DNA from: Arthrobacter_B citreus
GTDB lineage: Bacteria > Actinomycetota > Actinomycetes > Actinomycetales > Micrococcaceae
Length of the DNA stretch: 64,000 nt
Assembly (NCBI RefSeq): GCF_042429235.1
Contig: NZ_JBHMBA010000001.1
Reading direction: 5' to 3' (one strand)
The position numbers and the translations under genes are program-made. The notes under the pieces were generated by a model. That model was not told where the DNA came from, did no database searches, and was given only the letters and a program-made list of their open reading frames with translations. Positions within the stretch are counted from its first letter, which is position 1, and each line of letters starts with the position of its first letter. Below are positions 1-7,723 of this stretch, one piece after another.

Positions 1-426
1 CTCCGGCCCAGCCGCAGGATCGTCCGCGGAGACGGGAGGCTCTTCGGCGGACGCCGGGGGCTGCTCCGGCAGCGGCTGCTCCCCGCCGCCCTGCGGCAGC
101 ACCTGTTCAAGGACATCGGCGCAGAACGCTTCGGTGGCAAGCCGCAGGTCGTTATTTGCCGCCACGCCGGTGGTGCCCGCCGCCATGGCCCCCGCCAGTG
201 CAAAACTCAGGATCAAGCCGCGGTGCCGCTGCGATCGCTGCCGGGGCTGGACGGGCGGTTCGGCCAGCAAAGCGGCCAGCTCACCCGTGGGCTCCGGGGG
301 CGGGAGCGCACGGAAAGAGCGCAGCACTCGCAGGCCTTCAAGGAGCTCAGGGCTTTCCCGGGTCCCGGACTCGGCGAGGAGTCCCCGGATACTGCGGTCA
401 TCGTCCGTCTCAGGCGATTCGTTCAT
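1..426 (-). CDS. Putative membrane-anchored partner of the ECF sigma factor (3' end missing)
   Basis: The frame opens at the ATG at 426, inside the last codons of the sigma-factor gene (17-nt overlap), and runs off the window without a stop, giving 142 visible residues. The first 70 residues are hydrophilic and rich in Glu, Leu and Arg. Residues about 71-90 form a single hydrophobic helix, followed by a short segment and a Pro/Glu/Ala-rich tail. A soluble N-terminal part followed by one transmembrane helix, coupled to an ECF sigma gene, is the usual layout of an anti-sigma factor. However, no HxxxCxxC zinc anti-sigma motif is present. The anti-sigma role is inferred from context only. Confidence 0.6.
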   Translation of the reverse strand, partial: MNESPETDDDRSIRGLLAESGTRESPELLEGLRVLRSFRALPPPEPTGELAALLAEPPVQPRQRSQRHRGLILSFALAGAMAAGTTGVAANNDLRLATEAFCADVLEQVLPQGGGEQPLPEQPPASAEEPPVSADDPAAGPE

Positions 427-1018
427 GAGCTGACTCCTCCTTCCGTTCCCGTTCCAACTTGTCTTTGAGTATTTTCAGCGCCCTGTTTTGAAGCTGCTTG
501 ACGGCTCCCACGCTGCAGCCCATGATCCTGGCGGTTTCCTCAATCGATTGATCACCCACCACCCGCAGCAGCAGCACTTCCTGTTGCCGCTTGGTCAAGC
601 CTTCAAGAAGCTCGGCGGCTGCGGCCGCTGATGCAAGCACTGTTTCTTCGGCGGAAGCGCTGGAGCGGATGTCCGAAGAAGGCTGGAACTGAGCCAACAC
701 CGGTTGCCGCTCACGCCGCCGTGCGTCATCCACCATGCGCGCGTGGGCCACGGAAAAAGCGAAGGTGCGCAGCCCGGAAAAACCGCCGGTGAGGGTGTCC
801 AGTTTGCCGAAGACCGTGAGAAAAACGTCCTGGGTCAGCCCCTCAGGGTCATCGCAGCCCTTACCCGCGAGGTAGGCGAGGATCGACGGAGCCAGCACAT
901 TATAGATTTTGCGCAGCGCCTCCGGTTCTCCGGCAGCGGCGGCACGGAGGGTTTCCTCCGTCAGGGTTTTCGCCAAAATTCGGTCTTTCCCTCGCGTAAG
1001 GATGGGGGGCGTCCACAT
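410..1018 (-). CDS. ECF-type RNA polymerase sigma factor
   Basis: A 202-residue sigma-70 family protein with region 2 at about residues 25-95 (QDVFLTVF, RTFAFSVAHARMVD) and region 4 at about 135-190 (LTKRQQEVLLLR, then the helix-turn-helix around SIEETARIMGCSVGAVK). Without regions 1 and 3 it is of ECF type and would direct core polymerase to a small regulon. The ATG at 1018 has no clear ribosome site. An in-frame TTG at 976 lies 8 nt after GAGGGAAAG and could be the true start, which would remove 14 residues ahead of region 2. The overlapping downstream gene encodes a one-helix membrane protein, probably its regulator. Confidence 0.88.
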   Translation of the reverse strand: MWTPPILTRGKDRILAKTLTEETLRAAAAGEPEALRKIYNVLAPSILAYLAGKGCDDPEGLTQDVFLTVFGKLDTLTGGFSGLRTFAFSVAHARMVDDARRRERQPVLAQFQPSSDIRSSASAEETVLASAAAAAELLEGLTKRQQEVLLLRVVGDQSIEETARIMGCSVGAVKQLQNRALKILKDKLERERKEESAHERIA

Positions 1019-1051
1019 ACTACCGTGCCCGGGCGCCCGCCTTTGGGCATG

Positions 1052-1103
1052 GAAACGGCCGCACCGGGGCTCGTTGGGGGGATAAGCCTCGGTGCGGCCG
1101 TTC
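1052..1103 (-). terminator. Hairpin terminator after the nitrilase-family gene
   Basis: An 18-bp stem with one G-T pair (left arm 1054-1071, right arm 1085-1102) and a 13-nt loop lies between the hydrolase stop at 1158 and the sigma-factor start. It would end minus-strand transcription of the hydrolase. The T-run after it is poor. Confidence 0.7.
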
Positions 1104-1157
1104 CAAAAGAGTAATCGTATGTGAGCACCAAAAGGTTACGTTGTTGCGAAAAAAGTT

Positions 1158-1964
1158 TTAAAGAGCTGAAACAATCCGGTTGTTGGCTTCAAAACGGCGG
1201 TTTTTGAGCACCGGCAGGAACTCCCGGACGTCGTCAATGCGCTTGCGGGTCACATCTGCAGTGACCACAGCCTCGGCCTCATCACTCAGGAATGCCTGCG
1301 GCACGCCCATGGGGTCGAGGATCGCCGAGTGCCCCACAGTGTGGCGGCTGGATGTTCCCGCCGCGGCCACCCAGACCGTATTTTCGATGGCCCGGGCCTT
1401 CAGCAGGGTTTCCCAGTGCTCAATCTTGTGTTCGCCCTTGAACCAAGCGGCGGGTACCGCCAGCAGGTCAGCACCCTGATCCGTCAGCGCCCGTGCGAGT
1501 TCGGGGAACCGGATGTCGTAACAGGTCATCAGCCCCACCTTGATGCCGTCCAGTTCCACCACTTTTACGCCGCCGTCGCCGGGTTTGATCCGGGTGGACT
1601 CCGAGTAGCTGAACGCGTCGTACAGATGAAGTTTCCGGTAGGTGTCGGCAATTCGACCGGTGGAATCAATCAGCACCAGCGTGTTGAACGGCCGGTCCTC
1701 GCCGCTGGATTCATAGGCGCCGGCAACGACGGCGATGCCCAGTTCGGCAGCCAGCAGAGACAGCTGCTGCACAAAGGTGGTCCAGCCGGCGTCGACCGCT
1801 GCGGCCAGTGGACCGTCAACCCTGCCGACGCTGAACATTGATTCCTCGGGAAACACGATCAGCTCGGCGCCCTCTGCCTTGGCCTTGGCCGCCAGGGTGC
1901 GCATGACGTCAAGATTCTCCGCAACATCGCCCGTGGGACTGAACTGGCCTACGCTCACCAACAT
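1158..1964 (-). CDS. Carbon-nitrogen hydrolase (nitrilase superfamily amidase)
   Basis: A 268-residue cytosolic enzyme of the nitrilase superfamily. The Glu-Lys-Cys triad is visible: E40 in FPEES, the Lys of YRKLHLYD near 112, and the Cys of TCYDIRFPE near 149. Proteins of this size and motif set hydrolyse amides such as omega-amides or deaminated glutathione. The substrate cannot be read from the sequence. It stands alone on the minus strand between a strong hairpin terminator and a divergent DUF2804 gene. Confidence 0.9.
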   Translation of the reverse strand: MLVSVGQFSPTGDVAENLDVMRTLAAKAKAEGAELIVFPEESMFSVGRVDGPLAAAVDAGWTTFVQQLSLLAAELGIAVVAGAYESSGEDRPFNTLVLIDSTGRIADTYRKLHLYDAFSYSESTRIKPGDGGVKVVELDGIKVGLMTCYDIRFPELARALTDQGADLLAVPAAWFKGEHKIEHWETLLKARAIENTVWVAAAGTSSRHTVGHSAILDPMGVPQAFLSDEAEAVVTADVTRKRIDDVREFLPVLKNRRFEANNRIVSAL

Positions 1965-2053
1965 TTCCTACCGCCTTCTTCCGCAACCGAAGTTTCTCCC
2001 AGCCTAGACCAGGACCCCGGCGCGCAGAACGGCGGTTTGCAACCGGCGCCGCC

Positions 2054-2059
2054 TAGACT
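2054..2059 (+). promoter_or_regulatory. -10 box (TAGACT) for a leaderless DUF2804 mRNA
   Basis: TAGACT ends 8 nt before the ATG at 2068 and no Shine-Dalgarno is present, so transcription would begin at or next to the start codon. Confidence 0.55.
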
Positions 2060-2067
2060 GGGGCCGC

Positions 2068-3060
2068 ATGGACGAACTCACGCTGCCGACTGACCTGACC
2101 CTTGCCCGCGGTACCCTGAATCCGCAGGCAGTGGGCTACTCCCGGTCCCCACTGCACCGCACCCCGCTGCCGGGCGGACCCGGAGGCCGGCTGCGGACCA
2201 AGCGCTGGGAGTACTGGGGAATTCTGTCCCCCGAGCTGGCCGTGGGCATGACCATCGTGAATCTCGGGTATGCGGCCAGCCTGCAGATCTATGTCCTTGT
2301 CCGGGCAACCGGGGAGGAGATCAGCATTGAGCCGTTGAAGATCCTTCCCTCATCCGCCGAAGTCCAGCTCCCGGACACGCTGCCGCCGCTGACGGCGTTC
2401 GGGTCCGCCGGCGATGTGTCCCTGCGCTTCCACGACGACGACGGCGGCACCCACCTGCGGGCGCGTTCGCCTCGGGTTGAGGTTGATCTCTATGCACCGG
2501 CCGACGGCGATGTGCTGGGCGTGGTGGTGCCCTGGTCCGAGCGCCGCTTCCAGTACACGCTCAAGGATGTGGCCCGCCGGGTCAGCGGAACCGTCACCGT
2601 GGACGGCAGGACCTATGCGGTGGGCGACGAGGCGTTTGCCGTGCTGGACCGGGGCCGCGGCCGCTGGCCATACCGGACCACATGGACCTGGGGTGCGGGC
2701 TCGGGAACCGTCAACGGCACGCGGCTGGGGCTGCAGATTGGCGGGCAGTGGACGGCAGGAACTCCGGCCACGGAAAACGCCCTCATCGTGGACGGACGGC
2801 TGCACCACTACGACGGCGAACTGGAGTTCACGTATGACCTCACCGACCCTGACTCCGCCTGGACGGTTCATGGTCCGTGGATCGATGCGGTCCTGACCCC
2901 GTTCCACCGCCGAACCTCGGCCACCAAGCTCGGCGTGATCTCGTCCGAAATCTGGCAGGCCTTTGGCTCCTGGACGGGAACCGCCCGGACTCCGGACGGG
3001 ACGGCGTACACCCTGGACGGGCTGACCGGCTGGATCGAGGAAGCGCGGCACCGCTGGTGA
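2068..3060 (+). CDS. DUF2804 domain-containing protein
   Basis: A 330-residue soluble protein recognised as DUF2804 by KRWEYWGI near residue 45, the central RGRGRWPYRTTW segment, and the Trp/Gly-rich beta repeats in the second half. The family resembles lipocalin-like or glycoside-binding beta folds and its function is unknown. There is no signal peptide or transmembrane segment. The start is fixed by the -10 box 8 nt upstream. The CueP-like gene follows 58 nt downstream with its own -10 box, so the two are probably not strictly co-transcribed. Confidence 0.85.
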   Translation: MDELTLPTDLTLARGTLNPQAVGYSRSPLHRTPLPGGPGGRLRTKRWEYWGILSPELAVGMTIVNLGYAASLQIYVLVRATGEEISIEPLKILPSSAEVQLPDTLPPLTAFGSAGDVSLRFHDDDGGTHLRARSPRVEVDLYAPADGDVLGVVVPWSERRFQYTLKDVARRVSGTVTVDGRTYAVGDEAFAVLDRGRGRWPYRTTWTWGAGSGTVNGTRLGLQIGGQWTAGTPATENALIVDGRLHHYDGELEFTYDLTDPDSAWTVHGPWIDAVLTPFHRRTSATKLGVISSEIWQAFGSWTGTARTPDGTAYTLDGLTGWIEEARHRW

Positions 3061-3106
3061 ACCCGGGCCGCCTCAGCGGCGTTTTCGGGCAGGCACGGCA
3101 CGGTCA

Positions 3107-3112
3107 TAGGCT
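3107..3112 (+). promoter_or_regulatory. -10 box (TAGGCT) for the leaderless cueP-like gene
   Basis: TAGGCT lies 6 nt before the ATG at 3119 with no ribosome site between. Confidence 0.55.
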
Positions 3113-3118
3113 GGTGCC

Positions 3119-3673
3119 ATGAACTTCAAGCGCCTCCTTCTGCCCGCCGCCCTGCTGCTGGCCACGGGCTGTGCCGCCGGCACTGACAACGAAACGACGA
3201 GCTCCGATCTGCTGCGCGAGCACGGCCTGGAGCAGGCAAGCACCCCGGAGGTCGTTGAACAGCTGGACCGCACCAATGAGGACCGTTCCACCGGGCTCTC
3301 CGCCTCCGTGACCTATAATTCGGTCATTCTTCAGGACAACGGTCAGGAGATCGTCCTGGAGATGCCGGAGGATCAGTTCTACCTTGCCGTGGCACCATGG
3401 ACCACCACCACCCACGAGTGTTTCCACCACAGTCTCTCCGGCTGCCAGGGCGAACTCGCGAACACTCCCGTGCAGGTGCGGATTACCGCTGCCGACGGAA
3501 CGGTGCTGGTGGATGAAAGCACCAGCACCTATGAGAACGGCTTTGCCGGCTTCTGGCTGCCGAAGGACATTACCGGGTCCCTGCAGATCACCTCCGCTGC
3601 AGGCACCGCGACCCAGGACTTCGGGACCTTCGAAGACAGCCCCACCTGCATCACCACAATGCGGCTGGTGTGA
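3119..3673 (+). CDS. CueP-family copper-binding lipoprotein
   Basis: A 184-residue exported lipoprotein. A short basic N-terminus and hydrophobic core lead to a lipobox (LATGC), placing the acylated Cys at residue 18. The mature part carries the CueP signature: CFHHSLSGCQGEL in the middle, WLPKDI, and the terminal TCITTM motif with its conserved Cys. CueP binds copper in the Salmonella periplasm. In an actinobacterium the protein would be tethered to the outer face of the membrane and buffer or deliver copper there. No copper ATPase or regulator is adjacent, so its regulation is not visible here. Confidence 0.82.
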   Translation: MNFKRLLLPAALLLATGCAAGTDNETTSSDLLREHGLEQASTPEVVEQLDRTNEDRSTGLSASVTYNSVILQDNGQEIVLEMPEDQFYLAVAPWTTTTHECFHHSLSGCQGELANTPVQVRITAADGTVLVDESTSTYENGFAGFWLPKDITGSLQITSAAGTATQDFGTFEDSPTCITTMRLV

Positions 3674-3689
3674 GCCGCACCGTTCTCCG

Positions 3690-5204
3690 CTAGGGCGCGC
3701 CAGGCAGTGCCATGTCGGGCAGTGTTATGTCGGGCACGGTTATGGTGGGAAGCGGTTTTGGAGTGTAGCTGAAGTCCGGTGCCGGTATTTGGACCGGAAC
3801 CCGGTCCGGCTCCGAGGCCGGCACCTGGGGCTGCCCGCCGTTCAGGAGCAGGTAGGCTCCACTCACGCTGAGGGTGGCGACCGCCAGCACCGCAGCGGCC
3901 CCCATGGCCAGGAGTCGCCCGGAAACGGCTGGGATAAGACCCCGGCCCAGCACCCCCAGCACCGCGCCGGCAAGCATCAGGGCCAGAGCGAGCAGCGATG
4001 CCCCGGCGAAGACCAAGCGATCCACATGCACCAAAGCGAGCACGCTGAAGACCGAGCCGGCCAGGATGAGGGTGGCGTTGCTGCGCCGGGAGTCCGGCCG
4101 CCGGTAGCGCCTGCCGGGAGGTTGGCCGTCCCGTTCTTCGCCGGAAAGCAGCAGCTGGTAACCGGCGGCCGCCGGAAGGAGCCCGGCAACGGTGAACGCC
4201 AGGCCCCACTGCAGCAGTGCACCTGTGCCTGCCGCGGCGGCTCCCAGCGTTCCGGCACTGACAGCCACCATTCCGGCTGCGGTGAGCCGTCGGCTGAGCC
4301 GGGTGAGCCGCCCTGAACCCAAGTCCTCCAGATAACCCTCCGGCATCTCGTCCCGCAGCCTCCGGTGGGTGCGCCGGAAACGCCACGCGAAGAGAAACGC
4401 CAGGAGGAGGGCAACAGGTACGGCGCCACCCAAAGCGGCTGCCGGCACAAAGGGTGCCAGGAAACAGAAAAACACCACCTGCAGCCAGGGCAGGACAGCC
4501 AGCCTGCGCAGGCGGGCGTACGCCTGGCCCCGAAGGAGCAGGTGGGCTTTGCTGTCCATGGGGTCCTGGGCCAGCAGTGCCCGCAGAACCTCAGCTTCAC
4601 CGCCCACGACGGCGTCTCCGCCGATAATCCGCGTGCCGAGCATCAGCAGTGCCCGGTTTCCGGGGTCCACGGCCAGGCCCTCGGACAGGTGGCGGGCCGC
4701 ATCCTCCCGCGAGCCCAGCCGGCCGCTGGCAGACGCCGCCAGCCAGTGGAAATCAGCGTTGTCGGGGTTCAGTTCCAGCGCGGTGCGCGCGGCTTCCAGG
4801 GCTGCGGTCCATTCGGGCTTTCCCGGCGAGGAGGAATTGAGATGGATCAGGCCCAGCCAGTAGTGGTTTTCCGGATCTTCGGGCTCCAGTTCGACCGCCC
4901 GCCGCGCCAGGGCTTCGGCTTCCTCCTGATGCCCCTGGTACAGCAGGGCAAGGCCGAGGTTGATGAGCAGGCTGCTGTTTTCCGGGTTCAGGGCCAGTGC
5001 CTGCCGCCCCGCACCCTCGGCTTCCGGATACCGTTCCAGGACCAGGAAGCCGCGGCAGAGCAACTCCCAAATGAACGCCGTGTCCCGGTGATGGGGCAAT
5101 TGGGACTGCACCAGCTGCAGTGCGTCCTCCGGCCGCCGTGCGGAGAGAAGCGCCTCAAACCGCAGGCTCACCATGGCCGGCTCAAGCACGCCGGCGGTGC
5201 TCAC
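3690..5204 (-). CDS. TPR-repeat membrane protein coupled to an AAA+ ATPase
   Basis: A 504-residue protein with an N-terminal half of tetratricopeptide repeats (about residues 15-230; for example YPEAEGAGRQALALNPENSSL and ALEAARTALELNPDNAD). The C-terminal half has about seven to eight hydrophobic helices and ends in a Pro-rich tail carrying a TVPDITLPDMALP repeat. The TPR part is probably cytosolic and the tail may lie outside. The ATG overlaps the stop of the upstream AAA+ gene by 4 nt (ATGA), so the two are translationally coupled and may form one complex. No specific function is recognised. Confidence 0.75.
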   Translation of the reverse strand: MSTAGVLEPAMVSLRFEALLSARRPEDALQLVQSQLPHHRDTAFIWELLCRGFLVLERYPEAEGAGRQALALNPENSSLLINLGLALLYQGHQEEAEALARRAVELEPEDPENHYWLGLIHLNSSSPGKPEWTAALEAARTALELNPDNADFHWLAASASGRLGSREDAARHLSEGLAVDPGNRALLMLGTRIIGGDAVVGGEAEVLRALLAQDPMDSKAHLLLRGQAYARLRRLAVLPWLQVVFFCFLAPFVPAAALGGAVPVALLLAFLFAWRFRRTHRRLRDEMPEGYLEDLGSGRLTRLSRRLTAAGMVAVSAGTLGAAAAGTGALLQWGLAFTVAGLLPAAAGYQLLLSGEERDGQPPGRRYRRPDSRRSNATLILAGSVFSVLALVHVDRLVFAGASLLALALMLAGAVLGVLGRGLIPAVSGRLLAMGAAAVLAVATLSVSGAYLLLNGGQPQVPASEPDRVPVQIPAPDFSYTPKPLPTITVPDITLPDMALPGAP

Positions 5205-6553
5205 AGGATGCTGCGGGACCGCAGGTACTCGGCCAGGTCGTTGTAGCGGCCGTGGTCATTGCTGAATTTCACGACATTGCGGGAGGACTCCAGCCACGGC
5301 AGAGTGGACGGCCCAATCTCATCCAGGGCTGCATCGATGTGGGTCATGGTGATGGGACAAATCCGGTTGGCCGCAATGGATTCCGTCATGGCCTTCTCGG
5401 CGGCCGTCACGCAGATGTGGGCCAGATCAGCGCCGGAGAACATCTCGGTGCGGGAGGCGATGGAGGTGAGATCGATGCCGGCCAGCGGACGGTCCCGAAG
5501 ATGGTATTCCAGAATGGTCCGGCGCGCCTCGAAGTCCGGCGGGGTCACCAGCAGCGTGCGGTCCAGCCGGCCCGGACGCAGCAGTGCCTCGTCCAGGTCC
5601 CAGGGATGGTTGGTTGCCGCCAGCAAATACAGCCCGTCATTGTTGCCGGCCATGGAGTCCATTTCGATCAGCAGCTGATTGACCATCTGCCGAATCATGG
5701 CGTGATGTCCGAGGCCGCTGCGTTTCATGCCAATGGCGTCCACTTCGTCCAGGAACAGGACCGTTGGAGAATGCGCCCGGGCCGAGTCGAAGACGGCCTT
5801 CATGTTCTTCTCGGTCACCCCGTGATACGGGTCGAGGATGTCCGTCATGGTCACGGACATGAACACCGCTCCCAGCTCACCGGCCACGGCACGGGCGAGG
5901 AACGTTTTTCCGCAGCCCGGAGGCCCGTAAAGCAACAAGCCGCCGCGGAGGGACTTGCCAAAGGCCTTAGCCAGTTCGGCGTTCTTCATGGGCTGCATGA
6001 AGGACTCGTCGAGCCGCTTTTTCACGGCTTCCAGCCCGCCCACATCCTTCAGAGTGACCGGTGAAACCTCAGGCTCCAGCGGAGCAACACCTTCCCGGCT
6101 CTCCGCTGATCCCAGCTGGGGTTCCGCCTCCACAAAGGGAGGGGGAACATCGGATCCGAGCTCGTCTTCAGCCCGGGTCCAGTCGAAGGCGGCTGATTCC
6201 GGACCCGCCGGTGGCACATCGGCCGACGGCCCCTCCGCCGGTGTCTTGTCCGCGGGATGCTCCTCAGGCGTGTGCTCCCCCCGCGTCTGCGAACCGGAGG
6301 CCTGGGCCGCCGTCGGCTTCGGTGATTCCACCGGCCCGCCGGCCGCTGAAGTCATGGCCGCAACCGTCCGGTTCAGCAGGGCCAGCGCGGCCGGATGGGC
6401 CGGGTCCTGCCGCAGGACGGCGTTCACTTCACTAATGGTTTCGGAGTGCAGACCGGCGCCGAGAAGCATTTCCGCCACATGGAGCCGGAGCCCGGAATCC
6501 TCCGGATTGGCCTCGACCGCCCGCTTCAGGCTGGCTAGCAGATCCTCGTTCAT
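5201..6553 (-). CDS. AAA+ ATPase with an N-terminal TPR-like segment
   Basis: A 450-residue protein. Residues 1-67 resemble one or two TPR helices, 70-160 is a Pro/Glu/Ala-rich linker, and 170-420 is an AAA+ module of the CDC48/FtsH type. Walker A is GPPGCGKT at 210-217, Walker B is VLFLDEVD at 265-272, sensor 1 is in AATNHP, and an Arg-finger region is RPGRLDR. There is no peptidase domain or transmembrane helix. The ATG at 6553 was chosen because GGAGGAA sits 8 nt upstream; the open frame extends further upstream without support. It overlaps the TPR-membrane gene by 4 nt, which suggests a membrane-recruited unfoldase or remodelling motor. Confidence 0.8.
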   Translation of the reverse strand: MNEDLLASLKRAVEANPEDSGLRLHVAEMLLGAGLHSETISEVNAVLRQDPAHPAALALLNRTVAAMTSAAGGPVESPKPTAAQASGSQTRGEHTPEEHPADKTPAEGPSADVPPAGPESAAFDWTRAEDELGSDVPPPFVEAEPQLGSAESREGVAPLEPEVSPVTLKDVGGLEAVKKRLDESFMQPMKNAELAKAFGKSLRGGLLLYGPPGCGKTFLARAVAGELGAVFMSVTMTDILDPYHGVTEKNMKAVFDSARAHSPTVLFLDEVDAIGMKRSGLGHHAMIRQMVNQLLIEMDSMAGNNDGLYLLAATNHPWDLDEALLRPGRLDRTLLVTPPDFEARRTILEYHLRDRPLAGIDLTSIASRTEMFSGADLAHICVTAAEKAMTESIAANRICPITMTHIDAALDEIGPSTLPWLESSRNVVKFSNDHGRYNDLAEYLRSRSIL

Positions 6554-6743
6554 GCGCTGGTTCCTCCCCCAATAGTTCCGCATACCGCGGCACCGGATGC
6601 GGCGGTGCCACGTACATCCTGTCACGGGATTTCCTTGCGCCGGAGATTCCCACAAGGCAGCTCGATCCTCGGAACTTCGGCGAATACAGCCGCCCAAGAC
6701 TCAAAACCCTCGGCGAGGGAGGCGCTGCGGGACTTGGGGCGGT

Positions 6744-6749
6744 TACTCT
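6744..6749 (+). promoter_or_regulatory. -10 box (TACTCT) for leaderless mscL
   Basis: TACTCT lies 6 nt before the mscL ATG at 6756. Confidence 0.5.
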
Positions 6750-6755
6750 GGCGAG

Positions 6756-7184
6756 ATGCTAAAGGGATTTAAAGACTTCATCATGAAGGGCAATGTCCTG
6801 GACCTGGCGGTCGCCGTAATCATCGGCGCAGCGTTTACGACCGTAGTGAACGCCCTGGTCAACTCGGTGCTTATGCCGTTTATCTCCGGGCTCGTCGGTT
6901 CGCCGAACTTCGACAGTTTCGCGGCGGTTGACTTTAACGGAAACCAGATTCGGTTCGGGGTCCTGCTGACCGCCGTCGTGAACTTCCTGCTCATTGCGGC
7001 TGCCGTCTACTTTGCGATCGTGCTGCCAATGAACAAAATGATCGAGCGGCGCAACCGCAGGCTTGGCATCACCCCGGAACAGAACGCGGATCCGCAGGTG
7101 ATGCTGCTGACCGAGATCCGGGATGCGCTCACTTCGCAGCCGCCGAACGGGACAGCACACTCCCAGGATGGACCGAAACACTAA
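6756..7184 (+). CDS. mscL: Large-conductance mechanosensitive channel MscL
   Basis: A 142-residue inner-membrane channel that opens under membrane tension and releases solutes on osmotic downshock. The N-terminus MLKGFKDFIMKGNVLDLAVAV is the amphipathic helix plus TM1 that line the pore. A periplasmic loop (about 45-65) and TM2 (FLLIAAAVYFAIV) follow, then a charged C-terminal helix. The start is set by the family N-terminus and the -10 box; an earlier in-frame ATG upstream lies in non-coding sequence. It is monocistronic. Confidence 0.96.
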   Translation: MLKGFKDFIMKGNVLDLAVAVIIGAAFTTVVNALVNSVLMPFISGLVGSPNFDSFAAVDFNGNQIRFGVLLTAVVNFLLIAAAVYFAIVLPMNKMIERRNRRLGITPEQNADPQVMLLTEIRDALTSQPPNGTAHSQDGPKH

Positions 7185-7289
7185 TCAGGTTCCGCCCGGC
7201 ATTGCCTGACCGCCTCGCGGACCGGGTTTCTTTCTGTTAGTTTCTCCGAATCCGCCAGTTTCGGAAATTCCCTCAGGACAGGAAACTCC

Positions 7290-7673
7290 ATGCCCGCTGT
7301 CATTTCATCCATTGCCATCGACGCACTGGATCCGCCCCTGCTGGCACGATTCTGGACCCAGGCGCTGGGCTACCGGGTCCTGGAGAGCAACGACGCCGAC
7401 GTGATTTCACTGGCCCCTGCTGATGGCTCCGGGCCGGACATTGACATCATTGCGGTGCCCGAACGGAAATCCGTCAAGAACCGGCTGCACATGGACCTGC
7501 GGTCCGCCCGGGGCAGCACTCAGGAGCAGGAAGTGGAACGGCTGCTCGCACTGGGCGCTGTGCGGGCCGACGTGGGGCAGGGACCCGGGGTGGACTGGGT
7601 GGTGCTGGCCGATCCGGAGGGCAACGAATTCTGCGTGCTGCGCCGTTCCGCCGAGGAAGCGGCTGCCCCTTAA
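7290..7673 (+). CDS. VOC (glyoxalase/bleomycin-resistance fold) protein
   Basis: A 127-residue single VOC module: an N-terminal beta-alpha-beta unit (ISSIAIDALDP, then ARFWTQALGY) and a C-terminal half ending VLADPEGNEFCVLRR, the usual family ending. The family spans glyoxalase, dioxygenase and antibiotic-binding proteins, and the substrate cannot be inferred. HMDLRS in the middle may supply a metal ligand. It lies upstream of a shared terminator facing purA. Confidence 0.83.
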   Translation: MPAVISSIAIDALDPPLLARFWTQALGYRVLESNDADVISLAPADGSGPDIDIIAVPERKSVKNRLHMDLRSARGSTQEQEVERLLALGAVRADVGQGPGVDWVVLADPEGNEFCVLRRSAEEAAAP

Positions 7674-7679
7674 ACAGGG

Positions 7680-7712
7680 AAGGCCCCGCAGCCTTAGCGG
7701 CTGCGGGGCCTT
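7680..7712. terminator. Bidirectional terminator between the VOC gene and purA
   Basis: A perfect 14-bp GC-rich stem (7680-7693 with 7699-7712) and a 5-nt loop lie between convergent genes. The stem ends in AA/TT on each side. Confidence 0.85.
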
Positions 7713-7723
7713 CGGTGTGAGTC

